64,000 bases of DNA from SG8-40 sp963792855 (GTDB lineage Bacteria; Pseudomonadota; Gammaproteobacteria; Burkholderiales; Eutrophovitaceae), in NCBI GenBank assembly GCA_963792855.1, contig CAWBXZ010000024.1:1-64000 (forward strand), in the 5' to 3' direction. The translations under genes and the position numbers were made by a program. A model generated the notes under the pieces. It was not told where the DNA came from. It did no database searches and saw only the letters and a list, made by a program, of their open reading frames with translations. Below are positions 27,395 through 37,425 of the stretch, in pieces. Numbering within the stretch: the stretch's first letter is position 1; each line of letters opens with the position of its first letter.

Positions 27395-28378
27395 TCAGTT
27401 TCGTTGCGCCAACCTTTTTTCCAGACATTCGCCAACGCGCCCGGGCAGGTCTTGGTCCAGGCAGTCGAATTCCAGCAACCCGTCCATTGCACGCAGCCAC
27501 GTCAGTTGCCTTTTTGCGAGTTGTCGCGTCGCGGCAACCGCTTTCTCGCGCAAGGTTGCCAGCCCGTATGCGCCATCCAGGTATTGCCACACCTGTCGAT
27601 AGCCGACGCAGCGCATCGACGGCATGTCTTCATTCACCTCATAGTCCTGGCGAAGTTCGCGAAGCTCGGCGATCAATCCGAGTTCGAGCATTTCTTCGAA
27701 CCGGCTGGCGATACGTGCGTGCAATACCGCGCGGTCGGACGGCAGCAGCGCGACTTCATGCAGCCGGTAGGGCAGCGATTGATGTGTGCCCTGGGCGATC
27801 AGCTCGGACATGGTTTTGCCGGTCAGGTAATGCACTTCCAGCGCACGCTGTATGCGTTGCACGTCATTCGCGTCAATGCGCGCCGCAGTCTGCGGGTCGA
27901 TGCGTTCGAGTTCCGCATGCAAGGCCGGCCAGCCCGCCTCGTGCGCCATCGTGTCGATAACGTGGCGCGTCGCCTCGTCTGCGGCAGGCAGATCGCTCAG
28001 TCCCTCGCGCAGGGCCTTGAAATAGAGCATGGTGCCTCCGACCAGAAGCGGAACACGCCCGCGCTCGACGATATCGTCCATCACGGAAATGGCGTCATCG
28101 CGGAACCGGGCGGCCGAATATGACCCGGTCGGATCGATTACGTCGACAAGGTGATGCGGATAGCGAAGACGCGTCTTGATGTCCGGTTTTGCCGTGCCGA
28201 TATTCATGCGCCGGTAGACCTGGGCCGAATCGACGCTGACGATTTCAACCGGCAGCCGCCTGGCGAGTTCGAGAGCGACGGCGCTCTTGCCGCTCGCCGT
28301 CGGGCCCATCAGCAATATCGCATCCGGCAGTTGCGTGCCGGAGCTGGCATCCGACGCGGTTTGCGTGGCCATCATCAT
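27395..28378 (-). CDS. miaA: tRNA dimethylallyltransferase
   Basis: 327 residues. Adds a dimethylallyl group to A37 of tRNAs reading UNN codons. P-loop LLMGPTASGKSAVALELA, then VSVDSAQVYRRMNIGTAKP, and VGGTMLYFKAL for the diphosphate. Three in-frame ATGs lie at the start (28378, 28375, 28372). It lies downstream of mutL on the same strand (94 bp gap), the common mutL-miaA order. Confidence 0.96.
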   Translation of the reverse strand: MMMATQTASDASSGTQLPDAILLMGPTASGKSAVALELARRLPVEIVSVDSAQVYRRMNIGTAKPDIKTRLRYPHHLVDVIDPTGSYSAARFRDDAISVMDDIVERGRVPLLVGGTMLYFKALREGLSDLPAADEATRHVIDTMAHEAGWPALHAELERIDPQTAARIDANDVQRIQRALEVHYLTGKTMSELIAQGTHQSLPYRLHEVALLPSDRAVLHARIASRFEEMLELGLIAELRELRQDYEVNEDMPSMRCVGYRQVWQYLDGAYGLATLREKAVAATRQLAKRQLTWLRAMDGLLEFDCLDQDLPGRVGECLEKRLAQRN

Positions 28379-28472
28379 GCGGTTGGATTCCCTGGCAGCC
28401 GATTATCCGCGCAGCAGCTGTTGTTCAGAAGACGCAACGGCCGTTGACGCTTCCTTCGAAGGTCGGCGTCGC

Positions 28473-30323
28473 CTATTGCCCACGCATGAACATCCGGTCG
28501 AGTTCTGCCAGCGTAATCTGGAACCAGGTCGGCCGGCCGTGGTTGCACTGCCCGGAGCGCTCGGTCGTCTCCATGTCGCGAAGCAGTGCGTTCATTTCCG
28601 CGATCGTCAACTGGCGGTTGGCTCTGACGGCAGCATGGCACGCCATTGTCGCCAGCATCTCGTTGCGCCGCTCGGTGAGCACGCGCCCTGCGCCAAACTC
28701 GGAAATTTCCTGCAGTGTCTCGTGGGCAAGCTGTCCCGCATCGGCGCTGCTCAGCATGGAAGGCACGGCTCGCACGGCAATCGCATTGGGTGCGATCACC
28801 GCCAGCTCGAAGCCGAGAGTAGCGAGCAGTTCACGGTTCTCCTCGACCGTGGCAACCTCGAGCTCGGTAGCAGTGATGGTCGCCGGGATAAGCAAGGTCT
28901 GCGTCGGAATGCGGTCGGCATCCAGTGCCGTTTTCAGCGATTCGTAGACAATACGTTCGTGTGCCGCATGCATGTCGACGACAATCAGACCGGATCGGTT
29001 CTGCGCCAGTATATATATGCCGGACAATTGCCCGAGGGCAAAGCCCAGCGGGTGGTCTTCGTCATCCGGCAACGGTGCGGCAGATTCCTCAAGCGGCGCC
29101 TGCCGCATCCGGTCGGCAAACAGAACGGAATAGAAACCTTCCGCTTCCGCGGCGCGTAATCGCATCGGTGCCTGACCGGACCCGGACGCGCCAGACGGGT
29201 GCATTGGCACCGCTGGTCTTGCCCGGCCCGACGCATCCACGGCGCCACGCGTTTCGTGTAGTCCCGGTCTCTGCAAAAGCCATTGCGTCGAACGGTTTGT
29301 TTGCCCTGCGGGCTGACTTGCTGCTGATTGTTGCGGCCTGTTTGCCGCAAGCGATTTTTCGAGCGCGTGAAACACGAACTGGTGGATGGCGCGTGATTCC
29401 CGGAAACGCACTTCCACCTTGCTAGGATGCACGTTGACGTCGACCAGCCGCGGGTCCAGTTCCAGAAACAGTACAAAAGCCGCGTGGCGATTGTGATGCA
29501 GCACGTCCTGATAAGCCTCGCGAATTGCATGAGCAAGAACGCGGTCCCGTACGAACCGGCCGTTCACAAACATGTATTGCGCATCGCGCGACGCACGCGC
29601 ATGTGCGGGTTGGGCAATCGATCCATGCAAGCGAAACGCGCCCGGGCCGGTATCGACGGGCAGAGCGGTCTCGCCGAAACTTTCACCCAGCAATTCGCGC
29701 AACCGGGTGCCTGGCGAGGCTGCTCGCAGGCGCCACTTCACCCGCCCGTTATGCGTGAGGCTCATGGCGACATCCGGGCGCGACAGCGCGATGCGCTTGA
29801 AAGTCTCTTCGGCATGACCGAACTCGGTGGCGGGCGTGCGCAGGAATTTGCGGCGCGCGGGCGTATTGAAGTAAATATTGTGCACGTCGACGACGCTGCC
29901 GCTTGCCAGCGAGGCCGGCTCGGGCTCGGACACGCGGCCCGCCTCGGACTCGATTGTCCAGCCGTGCCCGCTGCCTTCGGCGCGACTGGTCAGATTCACG
30001 TGTGATACCGCAGCAATCGAGGCCAGTGCTTCGCCGCGAAAACCAAGACTGGCAACCGCTTCGAGATCATCCAGGCTCTCGATCTTGCTGGTGGCGTGGC
30101 GTTGCAGCGCCAGCTTCAGTTCTTCGGCGGGTATGCCGCGGCCGTTGTCCGCGACGCGGATCTGTTTGATCCCGCCATCATGCAACTGCACGGAAATCTC
30201 GTCTGCGCCGGCATCGAGACTGTTTTCCAGCAACTCCTTCAACGCCGAAGCAGGGCGCTCGACCACTTCGCCAGCCGCGATCTGGCTGATCAGAAGGTCG
30301 GGAAGTATGTGGATTTGTGACAT
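28473..30323 (-). CDS. mutL: DNA mismatch repair protein MutL (endonuclease-type)
   Basis: 616 residues. The N-terminal GHKL ATPase has KELLENSLDAGA, ADNGRGIP and GFRGEALASIA. A flexible linker (about 330-420) follows. The C-terminal dimer domain contains DMHAAHERIVYE, which fits the DQHA(x)2E(x)4E endonuclease motif, and a late CNHGRP close to the CPHGRP metal motif. This predicts a nicking MutL that works without MutH. No mutS or mutH is in the window. Confidence 0.96.
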   Translation of the reverse strand: MSQIHILPDLLISQIAAGEVVERPASALKELLENSLDAGADEISVQLHDGGIKQIRVADNGRGIPAEELKLALQRHATSKIESLDDLEAVASLGFRGEALASIAAVSHVNLTSRAEGSGHGWTIESEAGRVSEPEPASLASGSVVDVHNIYFNTPARRKFLRTPATEFGHAEETFKRIALSRPDVAMSLTHNGRVKWRLRAASPGTRLRELLGESFGETALPVDTGPGAFRLHGSIAQPAHARASRDAQYMFVNGRFVRDRVLAHAIREAYQDVLHHNRHAAFVLFLELDPRLVDVNVHPSKVEVRFRESRAIHQFVFHALEKSLAANRPQQSAASQPAGQTNRSTQWLLQRPGLHETRGAVDASGRARPAVPMHPSGASGSGQAPMRLRAAEAEGFYSVLFADRMRQAPLEESAAPLPDDEDHPLGFALGQLSGIYILAQNRSGLIVVDMHAAHERIVYESLKTALDADRIPTQTLLIPATITATELEVATVEENRELLATLGFELAVIAPNAIAVRAVPSMLSSADAGQLAHETLQEISEFGAGRVLTERRNEMLATMACHAAVRANRQLTIAEMNALLRDMETTERSGQCNHGRPTWFQITLAELDRMFMRGQ

Positions 30324-30389
30324 TATCTACCCTGAATTATATAAGGACCGTCAATTCGGTCATCTGGTAGTGCAGCGCCGTGTTTTTCG

Positions 30390-30395
30390 TATAAT
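30390..30395 (+). promoter_or_regulatory. Putative -10 element for pntAB
   Basis: A perfect TATAAT at 30390-30395 lies about 105 bp before the pntA ATG. The -35 region is poor, so an activator may be needed. A second TATAAT on the minus strand (30341-30336) lies about 13 bp before the mutL start. Confidence 0.4.
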
Positions 30396-30500
30396 CAGGC
30401 TCGATTCCAGGGCGCTATGTTGGCATTGCGGCGTGGCAGTGTTCGAAAAATGATCGCGCCGGTGTCTGACACTCATACCACATCCAAATCAAGGAAAGTG

Positions 30501-32090
30501 ATGCCACAGATAATAGGCGTACCGAAGGAAACTGCGGCCGGCGAGAAACGCGTTGCCACAGTCCCCGAAGCTGTTGAGAAACTGATCAAGCTTGGTTTTC
30601 TCGTGAAGGTCCAGTCCGGTGCCGGAGAGGCCGCCAGCATCAGCGACGACGCCTATCGCGCAGCCGGAGCCGAAGTGGTTGCCGATGCTGCGGCCTTGTG
30701 GAGTGGGGCCGACATCGTGTTCAAGGTGCGGCCGCCGGATGACGCGGAAGTCGCGCTGATGCGCGAGGGCGGCACACTGATCGGCTTTGTCTGGCCCGCG
30801 CAAAACCCGGAGCTGATGAAGCAGCTGGCGGCCAGGAAGGCCACCGTGCTGGCAATCGACTGCCTGCCCCGCCAGTTGTCGCGCGCGCAAAAGATGGACG
30901 CGCTCACTTCCATGGCGGGTGTCAGCGGTTACCGCGCCGTTATCGAGGCGGCCAATGCATTCGGCCGTTTCTTCAACGGCCAGATCACGGCCGCGGGCAA
31001 AGTGCCGCCGGCCAAGGTGTTCATTGCGGGTGCAGGTGTCGCCGGACTGGCGGCGATCGGCACAGCCGCCAATCTGGGTGCCATTGTGCGGGCGAATGAC
31101 ACACGCGCCGAAGTCGCCGACCAGGTGGTGTCTCTCGGAGGCGAGTTCGTCAAGGTTGACTACGAGGAAGAAGGCTCCGGTGGCGGCGGTTATGCCAAGG
31201 TGATGAGCGAGGGCTTCCAGCAGGCCCAGCGAGAAATGTACGCCAAGCAGGCCAGGGAGGCGGACATCATTATCACCACCGCGCTGATTCCGGGCAAACC
31301 CGCCCCAAAGCTCATTACCGCGGAGATGGTGCGGTCCATGAAGCCGGGCAGCGTGATCGTGGACATGGCCGCCGAGCAAGGCGGCAACTGCGAACTGACT
31401 GAACCGGGCGAGGCCGTGGTCAAGCACGGTGTGACCATTATTGGCTACACCGATCTTGCCAGCCGGCTGGCCAAGCAGTCATCCACGCTGTACTCGAACA
31501 ATTTGTACCGCTTGACCGAAGAACTGTGCAAGACCAAGGACGGCGCCATCGACGTCAACATGGAGGACGATGCCATCCGTGGTCTAACCGTCATCAAGGA
31601 CGGTCAAGTCACATGGCCGGCACCGCCGATCAAGCTGCCTGCACCTGCGCCCAAGCCGCCAGCGGCGGCCGCCGCGCCATCGGCCGCGAAAGGTCATGGC
31701 CACGGCAGCGGCGCACCGATGTCCGCCAGGGGGCTGGCCACCGTGTTCGGCCTCGGCGCGCTGGCTTTCCTGCTCGTTGGCCTCTACGCACCCGCCTCCT
31801 TCCTGTCGCACTTCACCGTGTTCGTGCTCGCCTGCTTTGTTGGCTACATGGTGATCTGGAACGTGACGCCGTCGCTGCACACACCGCTCATGAGTGTGAC
31901 CAACGCCATCTCATCCATCATCGCCATCGGCGCGCTGATCCAGATCGCGCCGCCGCTAACGGATGCCGGCGCGGACCGACCGTCGACGCTGATTCTGGGC
32001 ATGGCGGTGCTTGCGCTTGCGCTCACGGCCATCAACATGTTCGGCGGCTTCGCGGTTACGCGGCGCATGCTGGCAATGTTCCGCAAGTAA
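30501..32090 (+). CDS. pntA: NAD(P) transhydrogenase subunit alpha
   Basis: 529 residues from ATG 30501, preceded by AAGGAA. PntAB uses the proton gradient to reduce NADP+ with NADH. Domain I (about 1-385) starts PQIIGVPKETAAGEKRVA and has the NAD-binding FIAGAGVAGLAAIGTAANLG near residue 170. A Pro/Ala/His-rich linker (PAPAPKPPAAAA, GHGHGSG) leads to the membrane helices (about 412-525). The alpha subunit is in one piece, unlike the split PntAA/PntAB form. PntB follows after 10 bp. Confidence 0.96.
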   Translation: MPQIIGVPKETAAGEKRVATVPEAVEKLIKLGFLVKVQSGAGEAASISDDAYRAAGAEVVADAAALWSGADIVFKVRPPDDAEVALMREGGTLIGFVWPAQNPELMKQLAARKATVLAIDCLPRQLSRAQKMDALTSMAGVSGYRAVIEAANAFGRFFNGQITAAGKVPPAKVFIAGAGVAGLAAIGTAANLGAIVRANDTRAEVADQVVSLGGEFVKVDYEEEGSGGGGYAKVMSEGFQQAQREMYAKQAREADIIITTALIPGKPAPKLITAEMVRSMKPGSVIVDMAAEQGGNCELTEPGEAVVKHGVTIIGYTDLASRLAKQSSTLYSNNLYRLTEELCKTKDGAIDVNMEDDAIRGLTVIKDGQVTWPAPPIKLPAPAPKPPAAAAAPSAAKGHGHGSGAPMSARGLATVFGLGALAFLLVGLYAPASFLSHFTVFVLACFVGYMVIWNVTPSLHTPLMSVTNAISSIIAIGALIQIAPPLTDAGADRPSTLILGMAVLALALTAINMFGGFAVTRRMLAMFRK

Positions 32091-32100
32091 GGAGACAGAC

Positions 32101-33516
32101 ATGACTTCAGGACTCGCCACCGTCTCCTACATCGCAGCCACTATCCTGTTCATCCTCAGCCTCGGCGGCCTTTCCCATCCCGAGACCGCTCGCCGCGGCA
32201 ACCTGTTCGGCATCATCGGCATGACCATCGCGGTGCTGGCCACCGTGTTCGGGCCGCGCGTCACGCCGGCTGGCTATGCGTGGATCATCGGCGCCCTTGT
32301 CGTCGGTGCCAGTGTTGGCCTCATCGCCGCGAAGAAAGTGCAGATGACGCAGATGCCGGAACTCGTCGCGTTGATGCACAGTCTGGTGGGCCTTGCCGCT
32401 TGCCTGGTCGGTTTCGCGAGCTATGTCGACACCTCGACCGTGTTCCCGACGGCTGCCGAGAAGTCGATCCACGAGGTTGAGATCTACGTCGGTATCCTCA
32501 TTGGTGCGATCACCTTCTCCGGCTCGGTGATCGCTTTCGGCAAACTCTCCGCCAGGATCAGCGGCAAGCCTTTGCTGCTGCCCGCGCGGCACTGGCTCAA
32601 CCTGATCGGCCTGCTGGTGGTGATCTGGTTCGGCCGCGAATTCCTCAACGCGCACAGCATAGAGGAGGGCATGACGCCTCTCATCGTGATGACCGTGATC
32701 GCGCTGCTGTTCGGTGTGCACATGGTGATGGCCATAGGCGGTGCGGACATGCCGGTGGTCGTTTCCATGCTCAACAGCTACTCGGGATGGGCAGCAGCGG
32801 CCACGGGCTTCATGCTCAGCAATGACCTGTTAATCGTGGTTGGCGCGCTGGTTGGATCCTCGGGCGCAATCCTGTCGTACATCATGTGCAGGGCGATGAA
32901 CCGTAATTTCATCAGCGTGATCGCCGGCGGTTTCGGTACCGGTGGCGGCGCGCCGACGGCAGCCGGCGGAACGCAGCCGGCTGGCGAGGTGCAATCGATC
33001 AGCGCAGTGGAAACCGCAGAGATGCTGCGCGAAGCCAGGAACGTGATCATCGTGCCCGGCTACGGTATGGCGGTGGCGCAGGCGCAGCACGCGGTGTACG
33101 AGATCACCAAGCTGCTGCGCGACAAGGGCGTCAACGTGCGCTTCGGTATCCATCCGGTGGCCGGCCGTATGCCCGGCCACATGAACGTCCTGCTTGCCGA
33201 GGCGAAGGTTCCTTACGACATCGTGCTGGAGATGGACGAGATCAACGAGGACTTCCCCGACACCGACGTATCCATGGTCATTGGCGCCAACGACATCGTG
33301 AACCCCGCAGCGCAGGAGGACCCTGCGAGCCCGATCGCGGGTATGCCGGTGCTGGAGGTATGGAAGGCGAAGACCTCAATCGTCATGAAACGGAGCATGG
33401 CCTCGGGTTATGCGGGTATCGACAATCCACTGTTCTACAAGGAAAACAATCGCATGCTTTTTGGTGATGCGAAGAAGATGCTGGATGAGGTGCTCGCGGC
33501 ATTATCGGGCGGTTGA
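32101..33516 (+). CDS. pntB: NAD(P) transhydrogenase subunit beta
   Basis: 471 residues from ATG 32101, preceded by AAGGAGACAGAC. About nine membrane helices form the proton channel (domain II). Domain III binds NADP(H): VIIVPGYGMAVAQAQ, FGIHPVAGRMPGHMNVLL, VIGANDIVNPAA and VMKRSMASGYAGIDN. It pairs with PntA directly upstream. The coding frame ends at 33516, and a degenerate copy of its own tail lies 195 bp further on. Confidence 0.96.
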   Translation: MTSGLATVSYIAATILFILSLGGLSHPETARRGNLFGIIGMTIAVLATVFGPRVTPAGYAWIIGALVVGASVGLIAAKKVQMTQMPELVALMHSLVGLAACLVGFASYVDTSTVFPTAAEKSIHEVEIYVGILIGAITFSGSVIAFGKLSARISGKPLLLPARHWLNLIGLLVVIWFGREFLNAHSIEEGMTPLIVMTVIALLFGVHMVMAIGGADMPVVVSMLNSYSGWAAAATGFMLSNDLLIVVGALVGSSGAILSYIMCRAMNRNFISVIAGGFGTGGGAPTAAGGTQPAGEVQSISAVETAEMLREARNVIIVPGYGMAVAQAQHAVYEITKLLRDKGVNVRFGIHPVAGRMPGHMNVLLAEAKVPYDIVLEMDEINEDFPDTDVSMVIGANDIVNPAAQEDPASPIAGMPVLEVWKAKTSIVMKRSMASGYAGIDNPLFYKENNRMLFGDAKKMLDEVLAALSGG

Positions 33517-33710
33517 GCGGGTCGGTCCTGCAATGGCCGACCGTACGCGATCCACGTTCTTCCGGTCTTTCCTCATGTCCGGAAGCGGAGGTCGTTGCTG
33601 CTCTGGGGGCGGCTCTGGTCCCGGGCAGGATTAATGCCGGACAGTCCGGCTGCCCGAACGTCTGCACGCCGGACCATGGCGGGCATTGGCCACCGGATGG
33701 CCGGATGCAT

Positions 33711-33833
33711 CACCGCAGCATGGCCTCTGGCCGCGCCGGGTTGAATAACAATATGTTTTATATGGATAAAAAGATGATTATGCTCGGCAATACCAGGAAA
33801 ATGGTCGAGGATATCGTCAATGCAATCCGGTAG
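33711..33833 (+). pseudogene. Decayed fragment of a second pntB C-terminus
   Basis: The frame here ends with RSMASGRAGLNNNMFYMDKK, then MIMLGNTRKMVEDIVNAIR. It parallels the intact PntB tail just upstream (RSMASGYAGIDNPLFYKENN, then RMLFGDAKKMLDEVL). Divergence is too high for a recent duplication, and the 195 bp before it show no PntB similarity that I can see. It looks like the leftover of a second, different pntB allele. Confidence 0.65.
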
Positions 33834-33840
33834 ACCCTGG

Positions 33841-33868
33841 AACGCTTTCCGGGGCGGGAGAAAGCGTT
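33841..33868 (+). terminator. Hairpin after the pnt region (weak terminator candidate)
   Basis: A 9-bp perfect stem AACGCTTTC (33841-33849) / GAAAGCGTT (33860-33868) with a 10-base loop lies just after the pntB fragment. No T run follows, so it would be a Rho-assisted or structural element. Confidence 0.35.
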
Positions 33869-34024
33869 CGCTTCCCGCTTGCCGACTGGCGGTGCGTTGG
33901 CGCGAAGCTTGCAAGGTCTTTGCGCTGCAGAAGACTACTCGTTTGCACAAGTGCCCCAGGGCCGGCTGACGGGCCGGCCGTCACAAGGACGCTACCAAGT
34001 TCGGGGACGACACAGAACACCGCG

Positions 34025-37000
34025 ATGAACCAGAAAATCGTTTATTCGAAAACCGGCAAAGGCGTTCTTGAGATCAAGAACAAGGCCGGCAAACTGTCAC
34101 GCGTATTGACCAGAGTGCTGGCTTTGGTCGACGGCAAATCGGCCGTGGCCGATCTGGTCGCCAAATCAAAGCTGTCCGAGGCCGATATCGCCAGTCATAT
34201 CGCCAAGCTCGAAGAAGGCGGCTACATCAAGGAGTTTTCCAGCCTTTCCGGCGCGATGTCCTCGTCCCGCCCGTCTTCTGGTGCCACCTCCTACGTTGAC
34301 GATCTTGATTTCACCAGCCAGTTGTCGCCCGGCAAGAGGGTCTATTCGAGCTCGCAAATCGAGATGCGCGCGCGAGAATCGGCCGACCGGCAGCAGGCGG
34401 AAGCCGACGCGCAGCTCAAGCGTCAGCAGGAAGAGCAGAGAAAGAAAAACGAGGCCGCGAAACAGGCGCGCGAAGAAGCCGTAAGGCTTGCCCGTATCGA
34501 AGCCGAGCGCAAGGCCAAGGAAGCTGCCGCGATCAAGGCAAGACAACAGGCTGAATTGAAAGCCAAGCAACAGGCCGCGGAAATGGAGAAGACGACCCGC
34601 GACCTCGCGAAGATACTCGAGGCTGAGCGGCAAGCGCTCGAAAAGTCGGACCGGCGCAAGAAAGAGGAACAGGCGCGCAAATCCCAGGAAGAGGCCGCGC
34701 GACAGGCCGCGGAGCGCAAGCACACGGAAGAAGCCGAGCGCAAACAGAAGGAAGAAGAAGAACGCAAACGGCGCGAAGAGGAAGAACGCAAGCGCAAGGA
34801 AGAAGCGGAGCGCAAGCGGCGCGAAGAGGAAGAGCGCAAGCGCAAGGAAGAAGAAGAACGCAAGCGGCGCGAAGAGGAAGAGCGCAAGCGCAAGGAAGAA
34901 GAGGAACGCAAGCGCCGCGAAGAGGAAGAGCGCAAGCGCAAGGAAGAAGAGGAACGCAAGCGGCGCGAAGAGGAAGAACGCAAGCGCAAGGAAGAAGAAG
35001 AACGCAAGCGGCGCGAAGAGGAAGAGCGCAAGCGCAAGGAAGAAGAGGAACGCAAGCGGCGCGAAGAGGAAGAGCGCAAGCGCAAGGAAGAAGAAGAGCG
35101 CAAACGGCGCGAGGAGGAAGAGGCACGCAGGCAGCGCGAGGAGGAAGAGCGCAAGCGCAAGGAAGAAGAAGAGGAACGCAAACGGCGCGAAGAGGAAGAG
35201 CGCAAGCGCAAGGAAGAAGAGGCGCGCAGGCAGCGCGAGGAGGAAGAGCGAAAGCGGCGCGAGGAGGAAGACCACCGGCGCGCGGAAGAAGACAAGCGGC
35301 GCGCGGAGGAAGATCGCCGGCGCGCGGAGGAAGAGCGGGCGCGGCGCGAAGAGGAAGAGGGCAAGGAACGCGAAGAGGATGAGCGGCGGCGTGCCGAAGA
35401 AGAACGGCGGCGCGCGGAGGAAGACGAGCGCCGTGAAGAGGAAGACCGGCGGCGCGCGGAAGAAGAACGGGCGCGGCGCGAGAAGAGGAAGAGCGGCAAC
35501 GCAGGGAAGAAGCGCGCAAGCGCGAGGAAGAAGAGGAGCGCAAACGCAGAGAAGAGGAAGAAACGAGGTACCGCGACGAGGAAGAGCCTGTTTTCGAAAC
35601 CGAACCAGACGATGAGGCGGTACCTTCGCTCAATTTTGATATCGGCAACTTCGATTTGCCAGCGGTATCCCGAAACGACGCGGGTGCCGGGCGCGACACG
35701 GCGTCGGCTGGCAGTTTCGATTTCGATTCGTCTGCCGGTAGCGAGTCGCCTGATGATTTCGCCGCCGATTTTGATCAGCAGCAAGAGCGGCTGAGAGAGC
35801 TTGAGGCAGAGAAAGAGCGTAAACGGCAGCAAGCCGAGGCCGAGCGTGAAGCGGCCGAAAAGGCCGAGCGCGAAGAGCAGGCAAGGGAAGAGGCCGAGCG
35901 CCGGGCGGCAATGGAAGCCGAGATGCGCACGCGTGTCGAACACGAAAAGATCGAGCGCGCCGAGCGGGAGCGCGCCAAGGAAGAGGAATACAAGAACAAG
36001 ATCGAGCAGGACGAGGAGCGTAAGCGCGCTGCAGCGGAACGCAAGCAACGCGAGGAACAGCAGCGAATCGAGGCCGAGCGCAAGCAGCGCGAGGAAGACC
36101 TGGTACGCCGGCGTCAGCAAGCCGAAGAGTCCGACCGGAAACGGGCGGAACTGAAAGCGCTGCAGAAGCGCGGCAAGATCCGGTCGCCGCTTGAGCGTGC
36201 AAGGCCCTTCATTATTGGTGTGGTCGTTGTTGTCGGCCTCGTTTTCGGAGTCGTCAACCTGATGCCGATGTCGGGTTACATCCCGGCGGCAGAGAAAATG
36301 ATGTCTGACAAGCTTGGTGAGCCGTTAACCATTGGTGCGATGAAAATGTCGCTGACCTCGGGGCTCGAGTTCAAGCTGAGCAACGTCAACATTGGCTCCA
36401 CGCAGGACGTTACGCTCAATGACGTGGTGGTCGTCCCGGAGCTCGGCTCATTGTTTGGCGACAAGCTGGTGTTGCGCTCGATTCGTGCGGACGGCGGCAG
36501 CATGGTCAAGGAAGTGCTGGTGCGGTTGCCGGGTTGGCTCGATACGTCGATGGCCGATCAGCGAGTGGAAGTGCGCTCAATCAGTTTGCGCGGCATCAAA
36601 CTGGACATGCGAACATTTGCGTTACCGACCATGAATGCCGAGTTGAACTTTGCTCGAGACGGATCCGTCAGTTCCGCACGGGTCAAATCTTCCGATGGCA
36701 AACTGTCTGTCGATGTCAGCCGCTTCGACGGCGAGACCGCCGTCGCCATTACAGCCAGCAACTGGTCGCCGCCGGTCGGTGCGCCGGTCCAACTTGCCGA
36801 ATTCACCGGTAAAGGCAGTGTCTCCGGGACCACGCTGACGTTGAACCAGTGGGATGCGACCGCTTATGGGGGCGAACTGAAAGGTACGGCGCAATTGTCC
36901 TGGTCGCCAAGGTGGCGTTTGACGTCGCAGTTCGAGTTTGTCCGTATCGAGACCGAAGAGATGCTTGCAGCATTTTCGGATACGGCGAAAGTGACCGGGT

Positions 37001-37392
37001 TGGCCAGCGGTAAGGGGCAGCTCGTTTCGGAGGCCGGTGACGTTGACACGCTGCTTGACAGGCCGTCCCTGAGTGCCGAGTTCGTGGTCAAGAAAGGTAC
37101 GCTCGACGGGGTGGATCTGGTGCGCGCGTTACAAGCCGGATCTGCGGGTACGCAAGGCGGTTCGACCCGGTTCGAGGAAATGAACGGCAAGGTTACAGTC
37201 GCCAATGGCCAGTTCAGTTACCGCAACGTCGAACTGGGCGCGGGTATCCTGACGGCAGAAAGCGATTTCAATATTGGCGGCAAGCAGGAAGTGAGCGGGC
37301 GAGTTGGCGTCCGGCTGCGATCGACGGCGCAAAGCCTCAGTGCCAATCTGAACATTTCCGGCACCCTCAAGGGCATCCTGCTCAGGCCTTGA
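34025..37392 (+). CDS. Lys/Glu/Arg-repeat membrane protein with AsmA-like C-terminus (frameshifted)
   Basis: Two overlapping frames (to 35794, and from before 35656 to 37392) read as one 1122-residue protein if one base is restored near 35483: GCGAGAAGAGG probably was GCGAGGAAGAGG. In order: a small winged-helix-like domain (about 1-75, MNQKIVYSKTGKGVLEIKNK), a long charged coiled coil (about 115-715) rich in ERKRKEEE/ERKRREEE units, one membrane helix (FIIGVVVVVGLVFGVVNLM, about 727-749) and a periplasmic AsmA-like part ending GVRLRSTAQSLSANLNISG. The coil lies before the helix, so it should be cytoplasmic. No slippery heptamer is visible, so I favour mutation or a sequencing error over programmed frameshifting. 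Role unknown; AsmA-like proteins act in lipid transport to the outer membrane. Confidence 0.75.
34735..35275 (+). repeat. 24/48-bp in-frame tandem repeat encoding ERKR(K/R)EEE
   Basis: A 48-bp unit made of two 24-bp halves (ERKRREEE and ERKRKEEE) repeats around ten times with few silent changes, then grades into looser RRAEEE repeats. The near identity suggests recent expansion and makes copy number and frame hard to assemble correctly. Confidence 0.85.
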
Positions 37393-37425
37393 CCGGCGCG
37401 GCGGGGCGATATCGCGAGCAGCTGG

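Noticed and set aside
34735..35275. Direct repeats taken as a CRISPR array
   Set aside because: Units are continuous without unique spacers and encode a coherent charged coiled coil in frame; no cas genes nearby.
35470..35500. Programmed ribosomal frameshift in the KER gene
   Set aside because: No X-XXY-YYZ slippery sequence or downstream stimulatory structure; the repeat environment explains an indel better.
34423..36120. Minus-strand frame of 565 codons rich in Ser/Arg/Leu
   Set aside because: Simple mirror of the KER repeat on the other strand; low complexity and no start context.
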